In this document: in pieces, positions 7,815 to 14,345 of the stretch | Layout: every line of letters begins with the position of its first letter | Numbering within the stretch: position 1 is the first letter of the stretch | Assembly: GCF_949298305.1 (NCBI RefSeq) | Contig: NZ_CASFWU010000016.1 | Location: 1 to 35,208 of the forward strand | Length of the DNA stretch: 35,208 nucleotides | Direction of reading: 5' to 3' | From: an uncultured Bacteroides sp. | Lineage (GTDB): Bacteria > Bacteroidota > Bacteroidia > Bacteroidales > Bacteroidaceae | Notes under the pieces: model-generated | The model's input: the letters and a program-made list of their open reading frames with translations, nothing else | Told to the model about the DNA's origin: nothing | Database searches by the model: none | Program-made: the position numbers and the translations under genes

Positions 7815-9098
7815 TTACTCAATGGTAACCACCAGCTTCTGTCCCATTGCTGTTGTGGAAGCCTTGTAGTCATCTCCCAGCTGTTCCTTGAAGAACTTGC
7901 GCATATCGCTGCCAAAGTTTGAGAGCGTATAGGAGCGGTTCTTCTCCATGTTCCAAAGAGGAATGTTCAAACGGATGTTGACGAATTTATCCGTGCTGTT
8001 GCTCATGTCGTACACCCCCTGGAAGGCATGCTCGCGGAGCCATTCATCCAGCGCGTCTTTGAAATAGTCGCCTGTAGCCGGAGAATCCTGTTCAAAATCC
8101 CAGTCTGAGACAGATTGCGAAAGGCCGATTTCCACAAACACTTCACGCCCTTTCTTGATCATATCTTCGAAAGAAGCCTGCAATTGAGCGAAGAAATCGT
8201 CTTGAATCTTCTTGATGGCATGGTCTGCCAGCTTCAGTGAATCGGTAGTCATGTACTTTCCGCTTGAGAAAGGAACTGTGGCGAGCCGGCCGTTAGTCTG
8301 TTTTTCAAGGGCACGCAGGTTCAACGTACATTCGCTGTTGTTGCCTGCATCGGTATTCACCACCACTTCTGCCGTCACCACAATATCGCCCGGAAGCTGC
8401 TGTACCAACATGGTGGCGTCGTCCGTCTGTGTGTCCATCCGCAGCAGAGAAGTGTTCATGGAGTTCTGCAACTGGCTGATGAAATCGCGGGTTTTGTAGC
8501 CATGATGCTGGAACTCTTCGGCAAGGCGGTCAATGACGTAGCGGTTCAAGCGGCTGCCTTCCACCTTCTTGAGCATGGCTTCAAAGCTGTAGCCGTCGGC
8601 AGCAGTTGTGTAGGGTACAATAACAATAGTGGGATTCAATGCCGCGGTAGCGTTTGCCGCCTTGGCATCAGACCATCCCGGGCTGAGTGATAACTCGTTG
8701 CGCTTTAATTCCGCACTAAGTGATTTCAGGTTGATGGTGACACGTACCGTCGCCAGATAGCGTCCGGAAATCTTGTCCGTATCAACGGTTTCCACTTCGC
8801 CTGCCAAATGATTGATGTAGCGTGCTTCGGAGAAGAAACGATAGTCAAAGTCCTTCCGGGCTACAGCCACCATGGGCACACCGTTCTTCAACTCGGGTAC
8901 TCCCGAATGGAACAACGCATTGAAGGCCGATTTTGTGGCATGTTCAACCGCATCCTTTTTCTTTTCGCCCGTACCTGTAGACAGAAGGGTCACATTGTTT
9001 CCATTCTCCTGAACCAACGTCACATTATCAGAATAGTTCTGTGCACACACTTGTGCGCACAGAACTATTCCTAATAAAAACATCCAACAATGTTTCAT
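7815..9098 (-). CDS. Exported protein with FlgT-like N-terminal layout, function unknown
   Basis: The 427-residue product carries a signal peptide (MKHCWMFLLGIVLCAQVCAQ). Residues ~30-70 (LLSTGTGEKKKDAVEHATKS and on, with GVP) show the Gly-x-Gly, Ala-rich helix and Gly-Val-Pro order of proteins such as FlgT. A strand-rich stretch (GRYLATVRVTINL) follows. Residues ~155-210 (NPTIVIVPYT to RLAEEFQHHGYKTRDF) have the beta-alpha pattern of CsgG/TolB-type nucleotide-free Rossmann-like domains. The rest has no motif I know. It is the second gene of the operon, 27 bp after the CsgG-like gene. The FlgT comparison is inference from motif spacing and needs profile searches. Confidence 0.78.
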   Translation of the reverse strand: MKHCWMFLLGIVLCAQVCAQNYSDNVTLVQENGNNVTLLSTGTGEKKKDAVEHATKSAFNALFHSGVPELKNGVPMVAVARKDFDYRFFSEARYINHLAGEVETVDTDKISGRYLATVRVTINLKSLSAELKRNELSLSPGWSDAKAANATAALNPTIVIVPYTTAADGYSFEAMLKKVEGSRLNRYVIDRLAEEFQHHGYKTRDFISQLQNSMNTSLLRMDTQTDDATMLVQQLPGDIVVTAEVVVNTDAGNNSECTLNLRALEKQTNGRLATVPFSSGKYMTTDSLKLADHAIKKIQDDFFAQLQASFEDMIKKGREVFVEIGLSQSVSDWDFEQDSPATGDYFKDALDEWLREHAFQGVYDMSNSTDKFVNIRLNIPLWNMEKNRSYTLSNFGSDMRKFFKEQLGDDYKASTTAMGQKLVVTIE

Positions 9099-9125
9099 GT
9101 TTTATTGTTTTAAACAGATTTCAAA

Positions 9126-10055
9126 TTACAAGCTATTCAAAGCACCGCCTGCTTTGTCCAAGAAGCTCTTGGGCTTCTGCATGGTCTTAACCACAACAGT
9201 CTGTCCACCGTCAATGGCAGCCTTGATTTCCTTCTCGCCTTTCTTCACTTCACACAATGTGATGTCTTCTCCTTCGACACTCTCAGCCTTGAGCTGACCG
9301 ATTTCTTTCTGTGAAGTTCTGCCTGCAATCTGTCGTTCAATGCATGCGCTGAAATATGCGCCTTCGGCTACACCATGCTTGGAACCCAGGCTGATATATA
9401 CTTTTTCAGCCTTGTCTTTTTTCTCCTCGGCAATTTCAAGAATAACGCCCTGCATCTTGAATGCGGCATCCACAAGTTCACGAACAGTCTTTATTGCCTG
9501 AGAACACAGCTTAGCAACGGCTGCATCTTCCGTATCTTCCAAGATGCTGTTTGTGATGCCATCTCCGTGTTTGAATGTCTTGGTAGCGACCAGCTTTCCG
9601 TCTGCGGGATTGATGACCTTCAATGTATAAGAGCAAGTAGCCTGCCAATATTTCTTTCCGTCATCGCTTGTGTAGATGCTTGTCTCAAAAGTTGACACAC
9701 GGCCTTGAATCAGGAAGTTGGCTCCTTCGGAAGTCATTACTTTCATACGTTCCATATCGTCTCCGGCAACGACTTCACCTGACTCACGGCGTGCCTTTTC
9801 TACGGCCAAAGCCGATTTTGAATCAACGTCAGTCAACTCCACACGGTTTGTTGCATTAATGCCCTCAATCACACTGCTACGGAGGGCTTCAACCCAACTG
9901 AAAGGAATTTCTTTGGGACGCCAGAAATAATCGATATAAACATTGGGCTTGCCTTTGTCTTCAGTTACCACATCCTGGGCATAAACAGATACTGTACAGA
10001 AAGTACAAATCAAAAGCAACATCATTGCTTTAACATTCAATAAAATCTTTCTCAT
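9126..10055 (-). CDS. Exported CsgG/LpoB-like protein
   Basis: The 309-residue protein has a signal peptide ending near VSVYAQD. It then shows the layout of the CsgG/LpoB family: an N-terminal strand (KPNVYIDYFWRPKEI), a helix (WVEALRSSVIEGI), a short strand with Asp residues (RVELTDVDS), a long helix and the core GANFLIQGRVSTFETSIY with YTLKVINPADGKLVATKTF. In this family the latter encodes the strand that reports or assembles at the outer membrane. There is no lipobox, so the protein is probably soluble in the periplasm. The C-terminal ~100 residues (VYISLGSKHGVAEGAYFSA) look like a small beta-barrel, as in FlgT-type C-domains. First gene of the operon, with a long upstream leader. Confidence 0.82.
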   Translation of the reverse strand: MRKILLNVKAMMLLLICTFCTVSVYAQDVVTEDKGKPNVYIDYFWRPKEIPFSWVEALRSSVIEGINATNRVELTDVDSKSALAVEKARRESGEVVAGDDMERMKVMTSEGANFLIQGRVSTFETSIYTSDDGKKYWQATCSYTLKVINPADGKLVATKTFKHGDGITNSILEDTEDAAVAKLCSQAIKTVRELVDAAFKMQGVILEIAEEKKDKAEKVYISLGSKHGVAEGAYFSACIERQIAGRTSQKEIGQLKAESVEGEDITLCEVKKGEKEIKAAIDGGQTVVVKTMQKPKSFLDKAGGALNSL

Positions 10056-10184
10056 AATAATTGTAATTGTTAAATGTGAAGCAGAAGTGTAAAACCACTG
10101 TTTCGTTGTTAATATTTAATTGTAATCTCTTCCCAAAGGATTCAAAATGTGCACCTTTTCTAAAGAGTGCGTCCGTTGATCTCG

Positions 10185-10202
10185 GAGTGAAATTTATCAC
10201 TC
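10185..10202. promoter_or_regulatory. Inverted repeat in the divergent regulatory region
   Basis: GAGTGA and TCACTC are separated by six A/T bases, a perfect 6-bp dyad. It lies in the 284-bp region between the exported-protein operon and the divergent XRE regulator, inside the long leader of the operon. It could be an operator for the XRE protein; no direct evidence. Confidence 0.35.
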
Positions 10203-10250
10203 TCCTGTCGCTTCACATTAACCGGTTTCGATGAGTATTATTTTCATTCA

Positions 10251-10258
10251 CAAAGATA
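10251..10258 (-). promoter_or_regulatory. Candidate -7 box for the exported-protein operon
   Basis: TATCTTTG on the minus strand fits TAnnTTTG. The -33 region is poor, as in regulated promoters. If used, the transcript carries a leader of ~190 nt before ATG 10055, including the inverted repeat at 10185-10202. Confidence 0.42.
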
Positions 10259-10295
10259 AGGGTTTGTTAACATAGCGTATATACACAATCTTTGT

Positions 10296-10303
10296 TATAT
10301 TTG
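10296..10303 (+). promoter_or_regulatory. Candidate -7 box for the XRE regulator
   Basis: TATATTTG fits TAnnTTTG and lies ~37 nt before ATG 10340. No good -33 match at 19-21 nt. The divergent promoters are only ~45 bp apart, so a protein bound between them could affect both. Confidence 0.45.
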
Positions 10304-10339
10304 CCCAAAAAACGGATACTATACACCGAAATACGGGAT

Positions 10340-10690
10340 ATGAAGAACAATTTAAGCAAAACTATCGGGCAAAGGCTGCAAATGATACGCTTGCAAAAGA
10401 ATCTGACACAGGAGCAGATGGGCGAGGAGCTGAATCTTTCGACCAGTGCCTATTGCAAGATTGAATATGGTGAGACCGACCTGACGCTGACCCGTCTGTA
10501 CAGAATTGCCGAAATCATGGAACTGACTCCGCTGGCTCTCTTCAAAACGCTCAGCGGTGAAGACGGCAGGACATCGGGGGACGAGATGGATGACCTGTAC
10601 GAAATGGTGAGGAACAACAGCCGCGTCATTGAAATGCTGTGCAGGCGGATGGAAACGTTAGAGAAGAATCTCTCTGCCTCTGCCGGATAA
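10340..10690 (+). CDS. XRE-family helix-turn-helix transcriptional regulator
   Basis: The start chosen is ATG 10340 (MKNNLSKTIGQRLQMIRLQK), giving 116 residues; the frame is open further upstream but only through the promoter region. Residues ~7-65 form a standard Cro/C1-type HTH: IGQRLQMIRLQKNLTQEQMG, then LSTSAYCKIEYGETDLTLTR as the recognition region, then LYRIAEIMELTPLALF. The C-terminal ~40 residues (DEMDDLYEMVRNNSRVIEML) look like a short coiled coil for dimerisation. It is transcribed away from the exported-protein operon and shares its upstream region, so control of that operon, of itself, or of both is plausible but unproven. Confidence 0.9.
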   Translation: MKNNLSKTIGQRLQMIRLQKNLTQEQMGEELNLSTSAYCKIEYGETDLTLTRLYRIAEIMELTPLALFKTLSGEDGRTSGDEMDDLYEMVRNNSRVIEMLCRRMETLEKNLSASAG

Positions 10691-10714
10691 AACAATGTGC
10701 AGCGGCTTTCCCTC

Positions 10715-10738
10715 GCCGGCCGGATGGGGCCGGCCGGC
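10715..10738. terminator. GC-rich hairpin between convergent genes
   Basis: A perfect 9-bp stem, GCCGGCCGG (10715-10723) with CCGGCCGGC (10730-10738), and a 6-nt loop. It lies between the ends of the XRE gene and rnhB, where a bidirectional terminator would be expected, but there is no T-tract on either side. Nothing else is seen in 10691-10835. Confidence 0.4.
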
Positions 10739-10835
10739 TGTGCAGGTGCCTGTTGCTGTCTGGGCAAGTGAGCGCCGGGGAGGTCATGCAACCCTTGGAA
10801 GGCTTGCGTGAAATGTCCGGAGGCTGGGCGCAGGG

Positions 10836-11438
10836 TCAGAAATTTAGCGAGAGCTGGCCATCACCCAGCAGATTGAACGTCAACCGATGATAAGGCGTGG
10901 TGCCATGCTCGGCAATGGCCGCGCGATGCTTCCGGGTGGGATAGCCTTTATTCTTGTCCCATTCGTAATCTGGATATTCTTCGTGCAGGCGGTTCATGTA
11001 GTCGTCGCGGTAAGTTTTGGCCAGGATGGAAGCGGCGGCGATGGAGAGGTACTTGCCGTCGCCCTTCACTACCGTAGTATGAGGAATATCAGGGTACTTC
11101 CGGAAACGGTTGCCGTCGATGAGCAGATGCTGAGGGCGCAGCTTTAGTTGGCCGATGGCGCGGTGCATGGCCAGGAAAGAAGCGTTGAGGATATTGATCT
11201 GGTCTATCTCCTGCGGCGAAACCACGCCCACGGCCCACGCCAAAGCTTCCCGCTGGATGACCTCACGCAGGGCATAGCGCTGGCGTTCGGTCAGTTGCTT
11301 GGAGTCGTTCAGCAGTTCGTTACGGAAGTCTTTGGGCAGGATGACGGCCGCGGCATAGACAGCCCCCGCCAGGCAGCCGCGGCCTGCTTCGTCGCAACCG
11401 GCCTCCGTCAAATCCGGATTCATATAAGGAAGTAACAT
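10836..11438 (-). CDS. rnhB: Ribonuclease HII
   Basis: RNase HII cuts the RNA strand of RNA-DNA hybrids and single ribonucleotides in DNA. The 200-residue product, normal for the family, starts MLLPYMNPDL and carries the signature EAGCDEAGRGCLAGAVYAAA with the catalytic Asp16 and Glu17. The segment LLIDGNRF holds the third acidic residue, and SIAAASILAKTYRDDYM the fourth. GYPTRKHRAAIAEHGTTPYH matches the conserved C-terminal part. The gene is monocistronic, convergent with the XRE gene. Its last 37 bases recur in altered form at 1718-1754. Confidence 0.96.
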   Translation of the reverse strand: MLLPYMNPDLTEAGCDEAGRGCLAGAVYAAAVILPKDFRNELLNDSKQLTERQRYALREVIQREALAWAVGVVSPQEIDQINILNASFLAMHRAIGQLKLRPQHLLIDGNRFRKYPDIPHTTVVKGDGKYLSIAAASILAKTYRDDYMNRLHEEYPDYEWDKNKGYPTRKHRAAIAEHGTTPYHRLTFNLLGDGQLSLNF

Positions 11439-11464
11439 CTGTCAGGCATTCTGGTTTCGGAATA

Positions 11465-11472
11465 CAAAGATA
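11465..11472 (-). promoter_or_regulatory. Candidate -7 box for rnhB
   Basis: TATCTTTG on the minus strand fits TAnnTTTG, with a run of seven T ending in TTTG upstream at a shorter than usual distance. It would give a ~20-nt leader before ATG 11438. Confidence 0.45.
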
Positions 11473-11537
11473 GGGGTTAGAATCAAAAAAAGGACACCGA
11501 CCGGCATCCTTTTTCCACATTCATTTTTTCAATCTGC

Positions 11538-11957
11538 TTACCCCACTCTTTTAAAAGTCAACTTCTCATAATATTTATAAGAGTCATCTTCATCATAATA
11601 CTCAAGCACCAATTCCGAGGATGTCAGCTTCAAGACAGTAGAAACCTCTGTATAATAACCTCCTTGAATAGTCAAACGATTTCCTTCCAAACTCCATGTA
11701 AACGTATCACTTTCATCTCCCTCATACCCTGTACCATCGCTATTGAACTTGAACTTTATGCCATTTAATGCCTCACTCCATTCATCATTATATTCAGGAT
11801 TCTCAGAATCATATTCATAACCTTCTGTCCAAGTCACCTCCCACAAACCAACTATGGCCGAAGAATCGACACTCTCATCGTCATCGCTGCACGATGCAAC
11901 ACTTGCTCCCAAAACCAGAGCAAACAGAAAAAAAGAAAAATACTTCAACGTTTTCAT
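11538..11957 (-). CDS. Small lipocalin-like lipoprotein, paralog 1
   Basis: The 139-residue protein has a lipoprotein signal peptide (MKTLKYFSFFLFALVLGASV) with Cys at the VASC lipobox, then an acidic Ser/Asp tail as usual for Bacteroidota lipoproteins. The mature part shows the lipocalin-like pattern of these small proteins: an early VGLWEVTW motif, then short strands with SDGTGYEG, TFTWSLEGNRLTI, STVLKLTSSELVLEYYD and YYEKLTFKRV. Ligand and role are unknown. It is about two-thirds identical to the product of 13067-13486, especially in the signal peptide and the TSSELVLEYY region, so the pair arose by duplication. It has its own promoter and a structured leader. Confidence 0.88.
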   Translation of the reverse strand: MKTLKYFSFFLFALVLGASVASCSDDDESVDSSAIVGLWEVTWTEGYEYDSENPEYNDEWSEALNGIKFKFNSDGTGYEGDESDTFTWSLEGNRLTIQGGYYTEVSTVLKLTSSELVLEYYDEDDSYKYYEKLTFKRVG

Positions 11958-12075
11958 AGAAGTCTATACATATTATCGGCTTTAGGACTCTTACAAGCCA
12001 TTGATTAATAATAAAATTAGGGCGTCAGAGCCCACTGAGAAGGACAGATATCCTCTCACGACGCCAACTGATTTC
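11958..12075 (-). promoter_or_regulatory. Structured 5' leader of lipoprotein paralog 1
   Basis: The predicted ~118-nt leader folds on paper as nested hairpins: GGCGTC pairs with GACGCC, and within it TGAGAGGA pairs with TCCTTCTCA. The sequence, including GGCTTG, GATAATA and the spacing to the ATG, is recognisably shared with the leader of the second paralog at 13487-13606. A regulatory RNA or transcript-stabilising role is inference. Confidence 0.45.
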
Positions 12076-12081
12076 TTGACA

Positions 12082-12112
12082 CAAAATTAGGAGAAACTTT
12101 CCTATTGTAAAA
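12082..12112 (-). promoter_or_regulatory. Promoter of lipoprotein paralog 1
   Basis: -7 box TAATTTTG (12089-12082) and TTTT (12112-12109) exactly 19 nt apart on the minus strand, with ACAAT right after the T-tract as in paralog 2. A good match to the Bacteroidota consensus. Confidence 0.65.
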
Positions 12113-12381
12113 AGATGTTTCCAAGGCTACCTGCCATCCGTGACAGTTTCCAAGGCTATCTGGTCAAAAAACATGATTGAACTGAACAAAATAAGCAATC
12201 GAATTTCTGCCAGATTACAGTACTTCACCAGCAATGATACCTGGAGGCGCAAGCATATAGTTTTTCGGAATTGAGCCTCACCACGACTGTGTGCATACAT
12301 TCTTCTGTGTTACAGACAACAAGATAAAACGCCAATTGGAGCCGGCGAGCCATACGCATATTTTCAGTTTGTCAGAATATC

Positions 12382-12873
12382 GAAGAAAATGCTTGCCAAA
12401 AGTCAGTCCAAGCGGAATTCCGCTGACACGGACTTTCTGAAAAATGTGCAAAACAGAGACCGGAGAAGCCCCTTCGGGATGTCCGAGGCGACCACCAGGC
12501 AAGCTCCGTCCGTCCACCGAGCTTGTTCCGTCCGCGCAGAATGCTTGTCCGGAATGTGCAGAATGCTTGTGAAAAGTGAGCAAAATGCTTGTGCGAAGTG
12601 CTAAAAAGCCTTGTTCCGGCCTCCCGGAAGGTTAGCTGGCGCCTCCAATGTGGCTTTTGCGAGTTGCAAAACGGGTATTTTCTTTCCTCGTGGGGCGCTT
12701 ATTCCTCTCTTTCAGATGTAAAGATTTCGCTATTCACCTATCACACACGCGATTACCTGTTTTCGTTTCCGTTTTTACGAGCAAGCCGGACGGAAGGCCG
12801 AAATAACGAATTCTCAGGCATCTGAAAAGTCAAAGTGTCAAAATGTAAAATGAGGGGATTCACAATCAGTACG
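12382..12873. repeat. Dispersed ~490-bp non-coding element, copy B
   Basis: This is the second copy of the element at 1934-2422, in the same orientation, with the same landmarks in the same order. Divergence is mostly base substitutions, so the two copies are old. It lies between the two paralogous lipoprotein genes, about 10 kb from copy A. The rest of 12113-13066 has no convincing gene; a short direct repeat GTTTCCAAGGCTA occurs at about 12117 and 12147. Confidence 0.75.
12499..12630 (+). repeat. 22-nt phased GCTTGY array B (six units)
   Basis: Hexamers start at 12499 (GCAAGC), 12521, 12543, 12565, 12587 (all GCTTGT) and 12609 (CCTTGT), each exactly 22 nt apart. First and last units vary in the same way as in array A (GCAAGC first, CCTTGT last), so the arrays are orthologous unit for unit. 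Confidence 0.8.
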
Positions 12874-13066
12874 ATAAAGATGACATGGCCCACGTTTCGG
12901 CAAATCCAAAATCTGGATTAAATCCGAATCTGTGTTCCGAGCCAGGGAATATAGCCATACGGTTTCAGGCTAATACGTTCCCAGAAAAGTGGGAAAGGAG
13001 AAGGCTGAGCAAAAAAAAGAGGATACCGACTGATACCCTCTCCTTATTGATTCATTCTATCTAGCC

Positions 13067-13486
13067 CTATCCTATCTTCTTACAAGTCATCTTCTCATAA
13101 TATTCATATTCTTCATCCTTCTCATAGTATTCAAGCACCAGTTCAGAAGAAGTTACCTTCAGCACAGTAGCCATGTCGCCATAGTATTCACCGCCAAAAG
13201 AGACTTTCAATTTATTGCCTTCCAGCTTCCAGTGGAAAACCTCATTATCAGCACTATATCCGGTACCGTCACTTTTAAGTTCAATAATATCGCCACTGCA
13301 AGCTTCATTCCATTCTTCGTTGTATTCAGGATTGTCGAAATAATATTCATGTCCTTCAATCCAAATTGCTTCCCATCTTCCGACAAGAGCCGAAGAATCT
13401 ATACTTTCATCATCGCTACATGATGCAACACCTGCTCCCAAAACCAGAGCAAACAGGAAAAAAGAGAAATACCTCAAAGTTTTCAT
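13067..13486 (-). CDS. Small lipocalin-like lipoprotein, paralog 2
   Basis: The 139-residue product parallels 11538-11957: the signal peptide MKTLRYFSFFLFALVLGAGV, the lipobox VASC, then VGRWEAIWIEGHEYYF, a central SDGTGYSADNE, FHWKLEGNKLKVSF and VLKVTSSELVLEYY. The early Gly-x-Trp and the SDGTG turn fit lipocalin-like lipoproteins. Differences cluster in the middle strands, as expected if the ligand or partner changed. It has its own promoter with the same layout as paralog 1 and a leader of nearly the same length, so the two are probably expressed alike. Confidence 0.88.
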   Translation of the reverse strand: MKTLRYFSFFLFALVLGAGVASCSDDESIDSSALVGRWEAIWIEGHEYYFDNPEYNEEWNEACSGDIIELKSDGTGYSADNEVFHWKLEGNKLKVSFGGEYYGDMATVLKVTSSELVLEYYEKDEEYEYYEKMTCKKIG

Positions 13487-13606
13487 ACGCGTTATTTGTA
13501 TTATCAGCTCCGGAGGGTTCTTTCCAAGCCACGGTTCAATGACAAATTACAGCGCAGGAACCCGCAAAGGGAAAATTCTCCCCTGCTACGCCGTTTACCA
13601 ATTCAC
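13487..13606 (-). promoter_or_regulatory. Structured 5' leader of lipoprotein paralog 2
   Basis: The ~120-nt leader can form nested hairpins: GCAGG with CCTGC, and inside it GGGAGAA with TTTTCCC. Although bases differ from the paralog 1 leader, the helices lie at similar positions, which suggests the structure is kept. Confidence 0.45.
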
Positions 13607-13612
13607 TGGATA

Positions 13613-13643
13613 CAAATTTAAGACAAACGGCTGAATTGTAAAA
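13613..13643 (-). promoter_or_regulatory. Promoter of lipoprotein paralog 2
   Basis: -7 box TAAATTTG (13620-13613) and a T-tract (13643-13640 and beyond) 19 nt apart on the minus strand, with ACAATT after the T-tract. Distance to the ATG is 127 nt against 125 nt in paralog 1. Confidence 0.65.
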
Positions 13644-13718
13644 AAACGTTTTTATGCGGTTCTGTCCTAAAAGAAAAGCGCCAAGGATTATTCGGGTAAA
13701 AATAGCGATTAAACTGGT

Positions 13719-13760
13719 AAAAAAAATGTTTGATTGCCCGTATTCCACAACAATCAAACA
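13719..13760 (-). terminator. Rho-independent terminator
   Basis: On the minus strand TGTTTGATTG (13760-13751) pairs perfectly with CAATCAAACA (13736-13727) across a 14-nt loop, followed by eight T (13726-13719). It lies downstream of the GH97 gene, ~590 nt past its stop, and upstream of the paralog 2 promoter. It would stop any read-through from the glycan-utilisation operon. Between it and 14140 there is no convincing gene. Confidence 0.7.
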
Positions 13761-14139
13761 AAGAGAAAAATGGAAGCATCCTTCTACATTTACTTCCTGA
13801 CCTCCCACTCCATCGTACACACCAACCGGCATACAGCGCATTCTATCCAATGAGGAAGACAATCTTAAATACTTACGCCAAACTTTGTCAATATTCAATT
13901 CACGAATACAGAGCTTGCAGAAATTAAAAAGCCCAAAGGGAGTATTTGCCCTCCAAACCCAACTGAAAAGACATGGCCGACGGCCTTGGCGCGTGTCCGG
14001 CCCCTTCCACAAAAGGTATGGCTTAACTCCAGAATCCCCGCTACGCCCATTAACCAACTTGGGAAACTCAAACAAACACTAATCCAACCAGACAAGAGAT
14101 ATTGAAAAGTTCCTTACCCCGCAAGAATCACAAAAACAA

Positions 14140-14204
14140 CCGGATGGTTTGAAAAACATTCTTTCCGCTTTCAGACAAAAAGAGATGTTTCACAAACCAT
14201 CCGG
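14140..14204 (-). terminator. Long hairpin downstream of the glycan-utilisation operon
   Basis: Arms 14140-14159 and 14185-14204 pair at 18 of 20 positions, with CCGGATGGTTTG perfect at the base. CATnCTTT and AAAGnGATG can extend the stem inward. On the minus strand it lies 142 nt after the GH97 stop and is followed by TTGTTTTTG, so it may be the operon terminator. The size would also fit a small inverted-repeat element. Confidence 0.5.
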
Positions 14205-14345
14205 TATAATAAGGATATCAGGCCGGCTGAAAACAACCAGTCGTACAATCTGCCTCACAAACTGTCTGCCTTCACTCGCGCCGACAAGGAGGGATACAGG
14301 CCCTTGACCGCAACGAGGACGGCTGCTCCCCAAAGGGAACGAAGG

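Noticed and set aside
12173..12274. 33-residue plus-strand ORF (MIELNKISNRISARLQYF)
   Set aside because: Natural-looking but short, without promoter or homology that I can recognise.
12278..12825. Reading frames in copy B of the dispersed element
   Set aside because: Not conserved with copy A in any frame, so they follow from the repeat and not from a gene.
13770..13853. Relic of a GIY-YIG endonuclease (MEASFYIYFLTSHS)
   Set aside because: Only 27 residues, and the match is limited to a short FYIYFLTS-like stretch; chance cannot be excluded.
13536..14075. 179-codon minus-strand frame
   Set aside because: It covers the paralog 2 promoter, the terminator and the leader; no domain, composition not gene-like.
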